From assembly GCF_024171925.1 (NCBI RefSeq), contig NZ_JAMTCO010000007.1:62001-126000 (forward strand): a stretch of 64,000 nt of DNA, read 5' to 3'. The notes under the pieces are model-generated. The model had not been told where the DNA came from, did no database searches, and was given only the letters and a program-made list of their open reading frames with translations. This document shows, piece by piece, positions 52,198-64,000 of the stretch. Position numbers and translations under genes: made by a program. The stretch is from Actinokineospora diospyrosa (GTDB lineage: Bacteria > Actinomycetota > Actinomycetes > Mycobacteriales > Pseudonocardiaceae). Every line of letters begins with the position of its first letter. The stretch's first letter is position 1.

Positions 52198-53805
52198 ATG
52201 TCCGAGCACCAGATGAATCTCGGGGTGGTCTGGGAGCAGGTCGTGCGCGAGCTGTCCGCGGGCACCCTCTCCCCGTCCCAGCGGGCGTGGATGCGGATGA
52301 CCAGGCCGATCGGCCTGCTGGACGGGACCGCCCTGCTCTCCGCGCCGAGCGACTTCGCCAAGGAGGCGATCGAGCGCGCGCTGCGCGAGCCGATCACCAA
52401 CGCGCTCTCCCGCAGGCTCGGCCGGGTCGTGTCGCTGGCGGTCAAGGTCGACGCCGCGCCAGCCGTCCCGGCCGCGGCACCGGTGACGGTGTCCAGCCAG
52501 GGCGTGTCCAACCAGGTCGTCGCCGCGCCGGTCGCGGCGTCCTCCCCGGTGGTGACCGCCGAGGTCGACGGCGACACGCTGACCATCCCGGCCGCCGACG
52601 TGGCCGCGCTCGACGGTCAGGCCGACCACCCGGAGAACGAGGACGACGGCGAGGAGGTGGACGAGGAGGGCGACGCGCTCGCCACCGTCCACGAGATCTG
52701 GCCGACCTTCACCGGTCAGCAGCACGCCAGCGGGCAGCCGTTCACCGCGCCCGCGCAGCCGCAGACCTCCAAGACCAGGCTCAACGAGAAGTACACGTTC
52801 GACACCTTCGTGATCGGCGCGTCGAACCGGTTCGCCCACGCCGCGTCGGTCGCGGTGGCCGAGGCACCGGCCCGGGCGTACAACCCGCTGTTCATCTGGG
52901 GCGAGTCCGGTCTGGGCAAGACCCACCTGCTGCACGCGGTCGGCCACTACGCGCAACGGCTGTTCCCCGGCATGCGGGTGCGGTACGTGTCGACCGAGGA
53001 GTTCACCAACGACTTCATCAACTCGCTGCGCGACGACCGGAAGGTGGCGTTCCAGCGCCGCTACCGCGACATCGACGTGCTGCTGGTCGACGACATCCAG
53101 TTCCTGGAGGGCAAGGAAGGTACTCAGGAGGAGTTCTTCCACACCTTCAACACCCTGCACAACGCGAACAAGCAGATCGTGGTCTCCTCCGACCGGCCGC
53201 CCAAGCGGCTGGAGACGCTGGAGGACCGGCTGCGCACCCGGTTCGAGTGGGGCCTGATCACCGACATCCAGCCGCCCGAGCTGGAGACCCGGATCGCGAT
53301 CCTGCGCAAGAAGGCGGCCCAGGACCGGTTGGCCGCCCCGGCCGAGGTGCTGGAGTTCATCGCGGCCCGGGTCGAGGCGAACATCCGCGAGCTCGAGGGC
53401 GCGCTGATCCGGGTGACCGCGTTCGCCTCGCTCAACCGCCAGCCGGTCGACGTCGGCCTGGCCGAGATCGTGCTGCGCGACCTGATCCCCGACTCGCAGG
53501 CCCCGGAGATCAGCGCCCCGACGATCATGGCCGTGACCGCGGAGTACTTCGGCGTCTCGATCGACGACCTGTGCGGCCCCGGCAAGACGAAAGCGCTTGC
53601 GCAAGCCCGCCAGATCTCGATGTACCTGTGCCGCGAGCTCACCGACCTGTCGCTGCCCAAGATCGGGCAGACCTTCGGCGGCCGCGACCACACCACGGTC
53701 ATGCACGCGGACAAGAAGATCCGCAAGGAGATGGCCGAGCGCAGGCGCATCTACGACCAGGTGCAGGAGCTGACCTCCCGCATCAAGCAGCGCGCCCGCG
53801 CCTGA
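52198..53805 (+). CDS. dnaA: Chromosomal replication initiator DnaA
   Basis: The 535-residue protein has domain I ([20 protein letters not shown]), then a long acidic and Ala/Pro/Val-rich domain II (residues 85-195). The AAA+ domain has Walker [10 protein letters not shown] (about residues 235-243) and Walker [12 protein letters not shown] (about 296-306). The C-terminal DNA-binding domain IV has the recognition signature [13 protein letters not shown] near residue 500. It melts oriC in the ATP form. The ATG at 52198 follows AGGGGAGGGGAG. Long domain II is usual for high-GC actinobacteria. Confidence 0.98.
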   Translation: MSEHQMNLGVVWEQVVRELSAGTLSPSQRAWMRMTRPIGLLDGTALLSAPSDFAKEAIERALREPITNALSRRLGRVVSLAVKVDAAPAVPAAAPVTVSSQGVSNQVVAAPVAASSPVVTAEVDGDTLTIPAADVAALDGQADHPENEDDGEEVDEEGDALATVHEIWPTFTGQQHASGQPFTAPAQPQTSKTRLNEKYTFDTFVIGASNRFAHAASVAVAEAPARAYNPLFIWGESGLGKTHLLHAVGHYAQRLFPGMRVRYVSTEEFTNDFINSLRDDRKVAFQRRYRDIDVLLVDDIQFLEGKEGTQEEFFHTFNTLHNANKQIVVSSDRPPKRLETLEDRLRTRFEWGLITDIQPPELETRIAILRKKAAQDRLAAPAEVLEFIAARVEANIRELEGALIRVTAFASLNRQPVDVGLAEIVLRDLIPDSQAPEISAPTIMAVTAEYFGVSIDDLCGPGKTKALAQARQISMYLCRELTDLSLPKIGQTFGGRDHTTVMHADKKIRKEMAERRRIYDQVQELTSRIKQRARA

Positions 53806-53869
53806 CGGCGCCCCACCCCCGGAAGTCACCCCCGGGGTACACCCATGCCCGAACCCGGTCGCCGCACCT

Positions 53870-53911
53870 CTTTATTGCGGCTGTGCGGGACTGCCCACCG
53901 GCGCAATAAAG
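53870..53911. repeat. Inverted CTTTATTGC nonamers in dnaA-dnaN gap
   Basis: CTTTATTGC (53870-53878) and GCAATAAAG (53903-53911) form a perfect inverted pair with 24 nt between. A third copy, CTTTATTGC, lies at 54147-54155. The downstream copies share CTCTTTATTGC and a GC-rich tail. Confidence 0.65.
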
Positions 53912-54351
53912 ATCGCCCCGGTCGCGCGCCGGGAGGGGTGGGACACCGCTCCCGCGGCCGCGCCGGTCGCCGCGCGCTGACCGCGTGCGACCGCCTCGAC
54001 TCGTGCGGTGAGCACCGAGCCCAGTAGGTTCGTCACGGCCGTGGGTCTCCGGCCGCCCGAACTCCGCCGAACCGCCGCGCCGGGGCGGTGTCCCCACCCA
54101 GTCCCCAGGCGCAGAAAAGTTCTGGCCGCGCCGCCCGGGTCGCACTCTTTATTGCCGCCGTGGAGCGGCCGCCGCACCGCCGCCGAAGTCGGTCGATCGC
54201 GCCGATCGCCGGGGGGCCGGGTGGGTCGCGAAGCCGGTGCTCCCCCTCGGATCCGGCCGGTTCGCGGGTTTTCTGGGGCTGGGGAGGCCCGCTCCACACC
54301 CCCAGAAAGGTCACGAACGGGCGAACCCGGGTGGTCTGCGTCACCGGAAAC

Positions 54352-54583
54352 GGTGGACAACCCTGTGTACAACCCTGTGGGCAGCCGCGCGGCCGCCTGG
54401 GGGCTACTCGACCCACATCTGGGGATGGTTCTGTGGACAACTCGGCCGATCTGTGGACCAAACGGGTGAGCCGGAAAACCATCCACCGGTGCCCCGATCT
54501 GTCCACCGATCCATCCCCCTGGTTCTCCACAGGGCGCCACACCGTGTGACCTGCGCGGACCACGGTCATCCACACAATCCACA
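54352..54583. other. oriC DnaA-box array
   Basis: Boxes against TTGTCCACA/TTATCCACA: 54352-54360 (8/9), 54364-54372 (8/9), 54432-54440 (9/9), 54452-54460 (8/9), 54499-54507 (7/9), 54523-54531 (8/9), 54566-54574 (8/9) and 54575-54583 (7/9). The last two touch. It lies in the dnaA-dnaN gap, the site of oriC in Streptomyces and mycobacteria. Confidence 0.9.
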
Positions 54584-54587
54584 ACGC

Positions 54588-54642
54588 TTACTACTACTGC
54601 TGTTTTTCTTCTCTTCCAGATGAACAAAAAAGAAGAAACAGG
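54588..54642. other. Origin unwinding region: DnaA-trio-like tract plus AT-rich stretch
   Basis: Four bases after the last adjacent box come TTACTACTACTGCTG (54588-54602); the other strand reads AAT, GAT, GAT, GAC in the 3' to 5' direction, the DnaA-trio pattern. An A/T-rich run follows (54603-54642, including TTTTTCTT and AAAAAAGAAGAAA), the only such stretch in this region. Confidence 0.75.
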
Positions 54643-54824
54643 GGATGGCCGAAGTTGGGGACACCTCGCCCCGGTCGTCGTGCCGGAGCGGCCCGGAGCG
54701 GGCTGCCCCGGATGACGGGGCGTCGGAACACGCTCTACGGTTGGGCCCTACAGCGTGGACAGCTCGACGGCACGGCCTGGCACGACACGAGTGCGGCACG
54801 GCGTCGGGCCTGGAAAGGACTCCC

Positions 54825-55955
54825 ATGAAGATCCGCGTCGAGCGCGACGGCCTGGCCGACGCCGTCGCCTGGGTCGCGCGCAGCCTCCCGTCCCGGCCCC
54901 CTGTTCCCGTCCTCGGCGGGGTGTTGCTGGACGCGGGCGCCGCGGAAGACTCCGACGGACTCACCGTGTCCGGGTTCGACTACGAGGTGTCGGCCACGGT
55001 CAAGGTCCCGGCCACGGTCGCCGACGGCGGCCGGACCCTGGTGTCGGGCAAGCTCCTCGCCGACATCACCAAGTCGTTGCCCGCCCAGCCGGTCGAGATC
55101 TCGGTCGACGGCTCCCGGGTCGCGATCACCTGCGGTAGCGCGAAGTTCAGCCTCCCGACCATGCCGGTCGACGACTACCCCGCCCTCCCGGCCATGCCCC
55201 AGCACGCGGGCGAACTCCAGGGCGAGGTCTTCGGCCAGGCGGTCAGCCAGGTCGCGGTCGCGGCGGGCAAGGACGACACGCTCCCGATGCTCACCGGTGT
55301 CCGGGTGGAGATCACGGGGGAGAAGCTGACCCTCGTCGCCACCGACCGGTTCCGCCTGGCGATGCGCGAGTTCGAGTGGAAGCCCTCCGGCGACGTGGAG
55401 GACGCGGCGGTGCTGGTGCCCGCGCGGACCCTCGCCGAGGCGGCCAAGGCGCTGGGCAGCTCCGGGCGCACGGTCGAGTTGGCGCTGTCGCCCGGCGACG
55501 GGCTGCTGGGCCTGTCGGGTTCCGGTCGGCGCACGACCAGTCGGTTGCTCGACGCGGAGTTCCCGCGCTACCGCCAGCTGCTGCCGAGCGAGCAGACGTC
55601 GAACGCCGTGATCAACGTGCCGCCGCTCGTCGAGGCGATCAAGCGCGTGTCGCTGGTCGCCGAGCGCGGCACCCAGGTCCGGCTGGAGTTCGCCGACGGC
55701 GTGCTGCGGTTGTCCGCGGGCGGCGACGACGAGGGGAGCGCCGAGGAGGAGCTGGCCGTCGAGTTCACCGGCGACCCGGTCACCATCGCGTTCAACCCGG
55801 GCTACCTGCAGGACGGGCTCGCCGCGCTGCACAACGACCGCGCCGAGCTTTCGTTCACCACACCGAACCGCCCGGCGCTGATCAAGCCGGTCGGCGATGA
55901 TGGCGTCATCCCCGGGTACCTCTACCTGCTCATGCCGGTCCGGCTCCCGGGCTGA
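54825..55955 (+). CDS. dnaN: DNA polymerase III beta subunit (sliding clamp)
   Basis: The 376-residue clamp is made of three similar domains. It begins [20 protein letters not shown], and the conserved C-terminus ends [26 protein letters not shown] and YPALPAMP are family marks. It encircles DNA and tethers polymerases and repair proteins. The ATG at 54825 follows GGAAAGGA. gnd follows 30 nt later. Confidence 0.97.
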   Translation: MKIRVERDGLADAVAWVARSLPSRPPVPVLGGVLLDAGAAEDSDGLTVSGFDYEVSATVKVPATVADGGRTLVSGKLLADITKSLPAQPVEISVDGSRVAITCGSAKFSLPTMPVDDYPALPAMPQHAGELQGEVFGQAVSQVAVAAGKDDTLPMLTGVRVEITGEKLTLVATDRFRLAMREFEWKPSGDVEDAAVLVPARTLAEAAKALGSSGRTVELALSPGDGLLGLSGSGRRTTSRLLDAEFPRYRQLLPSEQTSNAVINVPPLVEAIKRVSLVAERGTQVRLEFADGVLRLSAGGDDEGSAEEELAVEFTGDPVTIAFNPGYLQDGLAALHNDRAELSFTTPNRPALIKPVGDDGVIPGYLYLLMPVRLPG

Positions 55956-55985
55956 TCGCGAGAAGCCACAGCGAGAGGAAGAACC

Positions 55986-56897
55986 GTGCAGCTCGGACTC
56001 GTCGGCCTGGGCAAGATGGGCTTCAACATGCGCGAGCGGTTGCGCGCGGCCGATCACGACGTGGTGGGTTACGACCGCAACGCGCAGGTCAGCGACAGCT
56101 CGTCGCTGGCGGACCTGGTCGGCAAGCTCGCCGCGCCCAGGGTCGTGTGGGTGATGGTGCCCGCGGGGGAACCGACCAGGCAGACGGTGGCCGAGCTCGG
56201 CGAGGTGCTCGACGAGGGCGATCTGGTCATCGACGGCGGCAACTCCCGCTACACCGATGACAAGGTCAACGCGGACCTGTTGGCGCAGAAGGGGATCGGC
56301 TACCTCGACGTCGGCGTGTCCGGCGGGGTCTGGGGCCGGGAGAACGGCTACGGCCTGATGGTCGGCGGCGACCAGGAGCACGTGCAGCGGGCGCTGCCGA
56401 TCTTCGACGCGCTGCGGCCGGAGGGCCCGCGCGAGGAGGGCTTCGCGCACGCGGGCAAGGTCGGCGCCGGTCACTACGCGAAGATGGTGCACAACGGCAT
56501 CGAGTACGGCCTGATGCAGGCGTACGCCGAGGGCTTCGAGCTGCTCGACGCGGCCGACGAGGTCACCGATGTTCCGGGGGTGCTCAAGGCGTGGACCCGC
56601 GGCACGGTCGTCCGGTCCTGGCTGCTCGACCTGCTGGTCAAGGCGCTGGAAGAGGACCCGGGCCTGTCGGGGATCAGCGGGTACGTCGAGGACTCCGGCG
56701 AGGGCAGGTGGACGGTCGAGGAAGCGATCAACCACTCGGTGCCCGCCCCGGTCATCTCGGCGGCGCTGTTCGCGCGGTTCGCCTCCCGGCAGGCCGACTC
56801 GCCCGCGATGAAGGCGGTGGCGGCGCTGCGCAACCAGTTCGGTGGGCACGCGGTGCACAAGGCAGGACCCACGTCCGGGTCGGGCGACGTGAGCTAG
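55986..56897 (+). CDS. gnd: 6-phosphogluconate dehydrogenase (decarboxylating, short form)
   Basis: The 303-residue protein has the NAD(P)-binding [10 protein letters not shown] motif at residues 7-16, the substrate signature VIDGGNSRY near residue 81, and catalytic Lys/Asn in [20 protein letters not shown]. The short, YqeC/Gnd-II type usually prefers NAD+. It produces ribulose-5-phosphate and CO2. It sits between dnaN and recF as in Streptomyces, and its stop overlaps the recF start by 1 nt. The GTG start follows GAGAGGAAG. Confidence 0.95.
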   Translation: MQLGLVGLGKMGFNMRERLRAADHDVVGYDRNAQVSDSSSLADLVGKLAAPRVVWVMVPAGEPTRQTVAELGEVLDEGDLVIDGGNSRYTDDKVNADLLAQKGIGYLDVGVSGGVWGRENGYGLMVGGDQEHVQRALPIFDALRPEGPREEGFAHAGKVGAGHYAKMVHNGIEYGLMQAYAEGFELLDAADEVTDVPGVLKAWTRGTVVRSWLLDLLVKALEEDPGLSGISGYVEDSGEGRWTVEEAINHSVPAPVISAALFARFASRQADSPAMKAVAALRNQFGGHAVHKAGPTSGSGDVS

Positions 56898-58054
56898 TGC
56901 GGGTCCGGCACTTACAGGTCAGCGACTTCCGGTCCTGGCAGCAGGCCGACCTGGAGTTCGACGCGGGCCCGTCGGTGCTGGTCGGCGCCAACGGGCAGGG
57001 CAAGACCAACCTGGTCGAGGCCATCGGGTACGTCGCCACCCTTGGCTCGCACCGGGTGGCGGCCGACCAGCCGCTGGTCCGGCACGGGTGCTCGCGGGCG
57101 ATCGTGCGCACCGCGGTGATCAACGACGGCCGGGAGCTGACGGTCGAGCTGGAGATCACCCCGGGCAAGGCGAACCGGGCGCGGATCAACCGCGGCCCGG
57201 TGCCCCGCACGCGCGACGTGCTCGGGATCCTGCGCACTGTGTTGTTCGCGCCGGAGGACCTGGCCCTCGTGCGCGGCGACCCGGGTGAGCGGCGCGGGTT
57301 CCTCGACGACCTATTAGTACTGCGCGCACCGAGGTACGCCGGTGTCCGCGCCGACTACGACAAGGTGCTGCGGCAGCGCAACGCCCTGTTGAAGAGTGCG
57401 GCGACCAACCGGCGCGCGCGGCGGTCCGACCCGGACGCGGTGTCGACCCTCGACGTGTGGGACAACCACCTCGCCGCGCACGGCGCGCAGTTGCTGGCCG
57501 CCCGGCTCGACCTGGTCGCGGACCTCGCGCCCCGGGTGGCCGCGGCCTACGCGGGGGTCGCACCCGAGTCCCGGCCGGCGCAGGTCGCGTACCGCTCGCA
57601 GATCGAGGACACGCTGCCCACGGGCTACGGCAAGCCGGGCGGAGAGCGTGCCGACATCGAGGTGGTGACCGACGCGCTGCTCGCGCGGATGGCACTGCGC
57701 AGGGACGCGGAGCTTGAGCGGGGGGTTAGCCTCGTCGGTCCGCAGCGCGATGAGCTGGACCTGGTGCTCGGCGAGGCCCCCGCGAAGGGGTACGCCAGCC
57801 ACGGTGAGTCTTGGTCGTTCGCGCTCGCGTTGCGGCTAGCGTCCTACGAGTTGCTCAAGGACGAGGGCAGCGAGCCGGTGCTCGTGCTCGACGACGTGTT
57901 CGCCGAGCTGGACCGGCGCAGGCGGCAGCGACTCGCCGATGTGGCGGTCGGGGCCGAGCAGGTCTTGGTGACGGCCGCGGTGGAGGAAGATGTGCCCGGC
58001 GAGTTGGTCGGTGCCCGGTACGCGGTGGCCGACGGGGAGGTGCGGCGTGTCTGA
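56897..58054 (+). CDS. recF: DNA replication and repair protein RecF
   Basis: The 385-residue SMC-like ATPase has Walker A GANGQGKT at residues 30-37, the signature [16 protein letters not shown] (about 295) and Walker [17 protein letters not shown]. It loads RecA with RecO and RecR at gaps. The GTG start overlaps gnd by 1 nt, and its end overlaps the DUF721 gene by 8 nt. It is complete. Confidence 0.97.
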   Translation: MRVRHLQVSDFRSWQQADLEFDAGPSVLVGANGQGKTNLVEAIGYVATLGSHRVAADQPLVRHGCSRAIVRTAVINDGRELTVELEITPGKANRARINRGPVPRTRDVLGILRTVLFAPEDLALVRGDPGERRGFLDDLLVLRAPRYAGVRADYDKVLRQRNALLKSAATNRRARRSDPDAVSTLDVWDNHLAAHGAQLLAARLDLVADLAPRVAAAYAGVAPESRPAQVAYRSQIEDTLPTGYGKPGGERADIEVVTDALLARMALRRDAELERGVSLVGPQRDELDLVLGEAPAKGYASHGESWSFALALRLASYELLKDEGSEPVLVLDDVFAELDRRRRQRLADVAVGAEQVLVTAAVEEDVPGELVGARYAVADGEVRRV

Positions 58055-58811
58055 CGACCTGTTCGGTGGTGCGTTCGAGCCGCCCACGCCGCCGCGCGCA
58101 CAACGGCGACAGCCGGTTACCAAGCGTGGCGTTGCTGCCCCCACATCTGGGGATAAACCTGTGGATAGTGTGGATAACACCGTCACTGTGCGGCCATCTG
58201 GGGTATCCGGAGCAGGGAAACGCCAAAGTTCATCCACACCAGGGGGTGGACAACCCCAAGATCCATCCACAGGGGTGACGCAGGGTGAGGTCGCAGGCGG
58301 TCAGCCGCCGCCGCGGGGCTCAGATCTTGCCAGAGCCGCCCTGGCCGCCGCCCGGCAGGCCGCGCAGAGCAAGCCGAAGCGCCGCTTTGTTCCACGTGGA
58401 ACAGCGGGGGCCGGATCGCGCAAGCGCCGCAGGTGGTCCGGTTCGGGCGCGGACGAGCGGGACCCGCAACCGCTGGGCAGGCTCGCCTCGCGGATCGCGA
58501 TGGAACGCGGGTGGCAGGGCAACCTGGCGAACGGGCAGGTTTTCGACCGGTGGGCCACACTGGTCGGGGCGGAGGTCGCCGAGCACGCCAAGCCCGTCGC
58601 GCTCAAAGACGGTGAGCTGACCGTGCAGGCCGACTCCACCGCGTGGGCCACCCAGCTGCGGTTGCTGCAGCGCCAACTGCTCGCGGGCATCGCCGCCTCG
58701 GTCGGTCGCGACGTGGTCACCCGGCTGAAAGTGCAGGGCCCCTCCGCACCCAGTTGGCGGTACGGACCCCGGCACGTCCCCGGCCGTGGACCACGAGACA
58801 CCTACGGCTGA
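58047..58811 (+). CDS. DUF721 (DciA-like) family protein
   Basis: The 254-residue protein has a C-terminal DUF721 domain (residues about 160-240): [60 protein letters not shown]. The first 140 residues are low-complexity Pro/Gly/Ser/Arg. DciA is a helicase-loading factor in most bacteria and this family is its actinobacterial form (Rv0004). The coding sequence also carries a parS site and a DnaA-box group, which may explain the biased N-terminal composition. The GTG overlaps recF by 8 nt. Confidence 0.85.
   Translation: MSDDLFGGAFEPPTPPRAQRRQPVTKRGVAAPTSGDKPVDSVDNTVTVRPSGVSGAGKRQSSSTPGGGQPQDPSTGVTQGEVAGGQPPPRGSDLARAALAAARQAAQSKPKRRFVPRGTAGAGSRKRRRWSGSGADERDPQPLGRLASRIAMERGWQGNLANGQVFDRWATLVGAEVAEHAKPVALKDGELTVQADSTAWATQLRLLQRQLLAGIAASVGRDVVTRLKVQGPSAPSWRYGPRHVPGRGPRDTYG
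58148..58271. other. DnaA-box group inside the DUF721 coding region
   Basis: Boxes: 58148-58156 TGGGGATAA (8/9), 58160-58168 TGTGGATAG (8/9), 58169-58177 TGTGGATAA (9/9, directly adjacent), 58230-58238 TCATCCACA (8/9), 58245-58253 GGTGGACAA (8/9) and 58263-58271 CCATCCACA (7/9). Six in 124 bp, in both orientations. Confidence 0.7.
58388..58403. promoter_or_regulatory. parS site 4, within DUF721 gene
   Basis: TGTTCCACGTGGAACA is a perfect 16-bp palindrome and a parS variant. It codes for part of FVPRGT in the DUF721 protein. Confidence 0.85.
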
Positions 58812-61016
<2,205 letters not shown>

Positions 61017-61069
61017 CCGGGGCCCAGCCCCCGCGTCGCACACCCCCCGCTTGAAAGGAACGTCCGGTC

Positions 61070-63709
61070 GTGACCGAAACCCTGCCGCCGCCTGGCGACC
61101 GCATCGAGCCGGTCGACATCCAGCAGGAGATGCAGAACTCCTACATCGCCTACGCGATGAGCGTCATCGTCAGCCGCGCCCTCCCGGACGTGCGCGATGG
61201 CCTCAAGCCGGTCCACCGGCGCGTGCTCTACTCGATGTTCGACACCGGTCTGCGCCCCGACCGCAGCTACGTCAAGTGCTCCCGAGTCGTCGGCGACGTC
61301 ATGGGCAACTACCACCCCCACGGCGACTCCTCGATCTACGACACCCTGGTGCGCCTGGCCCAGCCGTGGTCCATGCGGTACCCCCTCGTTGACGGACAAG
61401 GAAACTTCGGCAGCCCGGGCAACGATCCGGCTGCCGCGATGCGCTACACCGAGTCGCGCCTTACGCCGCTGGCGATGGAGATGCTGCGCGACATCGGTGA
61501 GGACACCGTTGATTTCGCGCCGAACTACGACGGTAAGACCGAAGAGCCGACGATCCTGCCGTCGCGGATTCCGAACCTGCTTGTCAACGGCGGCAGCGGT
61601 ATCGCCGTCGGTATGGCTACCAATATCCCCCCGCACAACCTGCGCGAGGTGGCCGACGGTGTCGTGTGGGCGCTGGAGAACCCCGACGCGAACGACGACG
61701 AGCTGCTTGCCGCGCTGTTGCTGCGGATCAAGGGGCCGGACTTCCCGACCAAGGCGCTGATCCTTGGTACGCAAGGGATCGAGGACGCCTACCGCACCGG
61801 CCGCGGGTCGATCCGGATGCGCTCGGTGGTGGAGGTCGAGGAGGACGCCAAGGGGCGCACCATCCTCGTGGTCACCGAACTGCCGTACCAGGTCAACCCG
61901 GACAACCTGATCGAGAACATGGCGCAGCTGGTGCGCGACGGGAAGCTCACCGGGATCTCCGAGATCGCCGACGAGTCGAACTCGCGCTCGGGCATGCGGA
62001 TCGTCGTCGGGCTCAAGCGCGACGCCGTGGCGAAGGTCGTGCTGAACAACCTCTACAAGCACACCCAGCTGCAGCACAACTTCGGCGTCAACATGCTCGC
62101 CCTGGTCGACCAGGTGCCCAGGACGCTGCGCCTGGACCAGATCATCCGGCACTACGTGAAGCACCAGGTCGAGGTCATCGTCCGGCGCACCCGTTACCGG
62201 CTGCGCAAGGCCCAGGAGCGCGCGCACATCCTGCGCGGTTACGCCAAGGCCCTGGACATGCTCGACGAGGTCATCGCCCTGATCCGCCGCTCGCCCTCGG
62301 CCGACGAGGCCAAGACCGGGCTGATCACGCTGCTCGACGTCGACGAGATCCAGGCGACCGCGATCCTCGAGCTGCAGCTGCGCAGGCTCGCCGCCCTGGA
62401 GCGCCAGCGGATCATCGACGAGCTCGGTGAGATCGAGCGCTACATCGCCGAGCTCGAGGCGATCCTGGCCAGCGACGAGCAGCAGCGGCACATCATCCGC
62501 GACGAGCTGATGGAGATCGTCGACAAGCACGGCGACGACCGGCGCACCCGGATCATCCCGTTCGACGGCGAGGTGTCGGTCGAGGACCTGATCGCGGTCG
62601 AGGACGTGGTCGTCACGATCACCCGCACCGGCTACGCCAAGCGCACCAAGACCGACCTGTACCGGGCGCAGAAGCGCGGCGGCAAGGGTGTGCAGGGCGC
62701 GGCGCTCAAGCAGGACGACATCGTGGCGCACTTCTTCGTGTGCTCGACGCACGACTGGATCCTGTTCTTCACCAACAAGGGCCGGGTCTACCGCGCCAAG
62801 GCCTACGAACTGCCGGAGGCCAACCGCGCCGCCCGCGGCCAGCACGTGGCGAACCTGCTCGCGTTCCAGCCGGACGAGGAGATCGCGCAGGTCATCCAGA
62901 TCAAGGACTACACCGCCGCGCCGTACCTGGTGCTCGCCACCCGCGACGGCCTGGTGAAGAAGTCCAAGCTGGCCGACTTCGACAGCAACCGCGCGGGCGG
63001 TCTGATCGGTATCAACCTGCGTGAGGACGACGAACTGGTCGGCGCGGTGCTCTGCTCCGCCGACGACGACCTGCTGCTGGTGTCCGCGGGCGGGCAGTCC
63101 ATCCGCTTCCACGCCAGCGACGACGCGCTGCGGCCGATGGGCCGGGCCACCTCCGGTGTGCAGGGCATGCGGTTCAACTCCGGCGACGAACTGCTGACCA
63201 TCGGGGTGGTGAAGGAGGGCACATTCGTCTTGGTCGCGACCGACGGTGGGTACGCCAAGCGCACCCCGATCGAGGACTACTCGGTTCAGGGGCGCGGCGG
63301 GAAGGGCGTGCTCACCATCCAGCACGACTCCCGGCGTGGCAGGCTGGTGGGAGCGGTCATCGTGGAGCTGGAGGACCAGCTCTACGCGATCACCTCCTCC
63401 GGCGGCGTCATCCGCACCACCGCGAAGGAGGTGCGCAAGGCGGGTCGGCAGACCAAGGGCGTCCGGTTGATGAACCTGGGCGAAGGGACCACCCTGGTCG
63501 CCATCGCCCGTAGCGCCGAGGTGGCCGCCGAGGACGTCGACGCGATCACCGAGGACGGTGTGGTCGTCGAGGGTGCGGTTGACGACGGTGCTGTCGACGA
63601 TGGTGTTGTCGAGGACGGTGGCGCCACCGAGGGGGATGTCGTCGGTACCGCGGAGGAGACCGTGGCGCCGGAGGCGGACTCGACCGACACCGCTGAGCAA
63701 GCCGAGTAG
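61070..63709 (+). CDS. gyrA: DNA gyrase subunit A
   Basis: The 879-residue protein has catalytic Tyr126 in [15 protein letters not shown]. The quinolone-determining region [10 protein letters not shown] (82-91) has Ser87 and Asp91, equivalent to E. coli Ser83 and Asp87; this is the sensitive state, while mycobacteria have Ala at the first position. The C-terminal beta-pinwheel carries the GyrA box QKRGGKG near residue 540. The last 60 residues are a very acidic tail with repeats ([16 protein letters not shown]), longer than in mycobacteria. The GTG start follows GAAAGGAA. Confidence 0.97.
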   Translation: MTETLPPPGDRIEPVDIQQEMQNSYIAYAMSVIVSRALPDVRDGLKPVHRRVLYSMFDTGLRPDRSYVKCSRVVGDVMGNYHPHGDSSIYDTLVRLAQPWSMRYPLVDGQGNFGSPGNDPAAAMRYTESRLTPLAMEMLRDIGEDTVDFAPNYDGKTEEPTILPSRIPNLLVNGGSGIAVGMATNIPPHNLREVADGVVWALENPDANDDELLAALLLRIKGPDFPTKALILGTQGIEDAYRTGRGSIRMRSVVEVEEDAKGRTILVVTELPYQVNPDNLIENMAQLVRDGKLTGISEIADESNSRSGMRIVVGLKRDAVAKVVLNNLYKHTQLQHNFGVNMLALVDQVPRTLRLDQIIRHYVKHQVEVIVRRTRYRLRKAQERAHILRGYAKALDMLDEVIALIRRSPSADEAKTGLITLLDVDEIQATAILELQLRRLAALERQRIIDELGEIERYIAELEAILASDEQQRHIIRDELMEIVDKHGDDRRTRIIPFDGEVSVEDLIAVEDVVVTITRTGYAKRTKTDLYRAQKRGGKGVQGAALKQDDIVAHFFVCSTHDWILFFTNKGRVYRAKAYELPEANRAARGQHVANLLAFQPDEEIAQVIQIKDYTAAPYLVLATRDGLVKKSKLADFDSNRAGGLIGINLREDDELVGAVLCSADDDLLLVSAGGQSIRFHASDDALRPMGRATSGVQGMRFNSGDELLTIGVVKEGTFVLVATDGGYAKRTPIEDYSVQGRGGKGVLTIQHDSRRGRLVGAVIVELEDQLYAITSSGGVIRTTAKEVRKAGRQTKGVRLMNLGEGTTLVAIARSAEVAAEDVDAITEDGVVVEGAVDDGAVDDGVVEDGGATEGDVVGTAEETVAPEADSTDTAEQAE

Positions 63710-63745
63710 AAGACAAGAACGCGCGAGACCTAGGGGAAGCCGCTC

Positions 63746-64000
63746 GTGACACAGCCCGAGAAGCCGGACACCACCGGACACGAAGAACCGGAACGGACTT
63801 CGGTCATCGCCACGACGAGCAAGGACTCGCCAACGGAGACACCGGAAACCCAGGACGGTGGCGCGGTCGAGGAGAACGAGACCACGCCGCCGCCCTGGGC
63901 CCGGCTCGCCCAGGAAGAGGAGCCCGAGGCACCGGCGTTCCCCGCCCCGGAGGCCGACCCCGACGTCACCCAGGCGGTGCCGCACCCCGGCAACGGCCAC
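63746..64000 (+). CDS. N-terminal part of DUF3566-type membrane protein (runs off window)
   Basis: Eighty-five residues are present (MTQPEKPDTTGHEEPERTSV onward), acidic, Pro/Glu/Thr-rich and disordered. The gene behind gyrA in mycobacteria (Rv0007) and relatives encodes a protein with such a disordered N-terminus followed by a DUF3566 membrane domain, so position and composition support this call. The domain itself lies outside the window. The GTG follows AGGGGAAG. Confidence 0.65.
   Translation, partial: MTQPEKPDTTGHEEPERTSVIATTSKDSPTETPETQDGGAVEENETTPPPWARLAQEEEPEAPAFPAPEADPDVTQAVPHPGNGH

Overview
The window is high-GC actinobacterial DNA with GTG-rich starts. It carries the chromosomal replication origin. 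From the poly(A) polymerase/CCA-enzyme gene at 30 kb to gyrA at 63.7 kb, the gene order follows the arrangement known from mycobacteria: CCA enzyme, NUDIX, DUF6049-type protein, murJ, pseudokinase, sigM, anti-sigma, trxB, trxA, cwlM, GNAT, parB, parA, rsmG, jag, yidC, yidD, rnpA, rpmH, dnaA, dnaN, gnd, recF, DUF721, gyrB, gyrA, DUF3566. Features such as a split MurJ/pseudokinase pair, gnd between dnaN and recF, DUF5931/MacS-type and DUF1707 genes and a chaplin-like repeat protein suggest Pseudonocardiales (an Actinokineospora- or Saccharothrix-like organism). The genus is inference only.

Layout. 0-6 kb: a monooxygenase/TetR divergent pair, an extradiol dioxygenase, then two exported proteins on the minus strand, one a roughly 1000-residue protein built of about fourteen chaplin-like repeats. 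6-12 kb: a beta-helix-like membrane protein divergent from an AI-2E family permease, followed by a MacS-type kinase, a NarL-type regulator and a DUF1707 protein. 12-19 kb: threonine degradation (tdh-kbl), a PadR plus membrane-protein pair, LysR, a PfkB kinase, TetR and a PLP decarboxylase-like enzyme. 19-31 kb: an MMPL transporter/TetR pair, leuS with a leucine-codon leader peptide and attenuator-like structure, a phytase-like esterase, an SdpI protein, a frameshifted paralogue of the 6-8 kb gene, YqgE and an MFS protein. 31-64 kb: the conserved origin region described above.

The origin region holds the machinery for starting and segregating replication. dnaA has DnaA boxes in its promoter. 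The dnaA-dnaN gap contains at least eight DnaA boxes, ending in two adjacent boxes followed by a DnaA-trio-like tract and the only AT-rich stretch. Four parS sites lie between 47.9 and 58.4 kb, one inside the DUF721 coding region. Extra DnaA-box groups lie inside the DUF721 gene and, as a duplicated element of about 108 bp, some 12 kb upstream between cwlM and the GNAT gene.

At least ten genes, including sigM and the leuS leader peptide, have a TANNNT -10 element 6-8 nt before the start codon. This implies leaderless transcripts. Palindromic operator candidates sit beside the TetR and PadR genes. No tRNA, rRNA, CRISPR array, insertion sequence or prophage gene was recognised.
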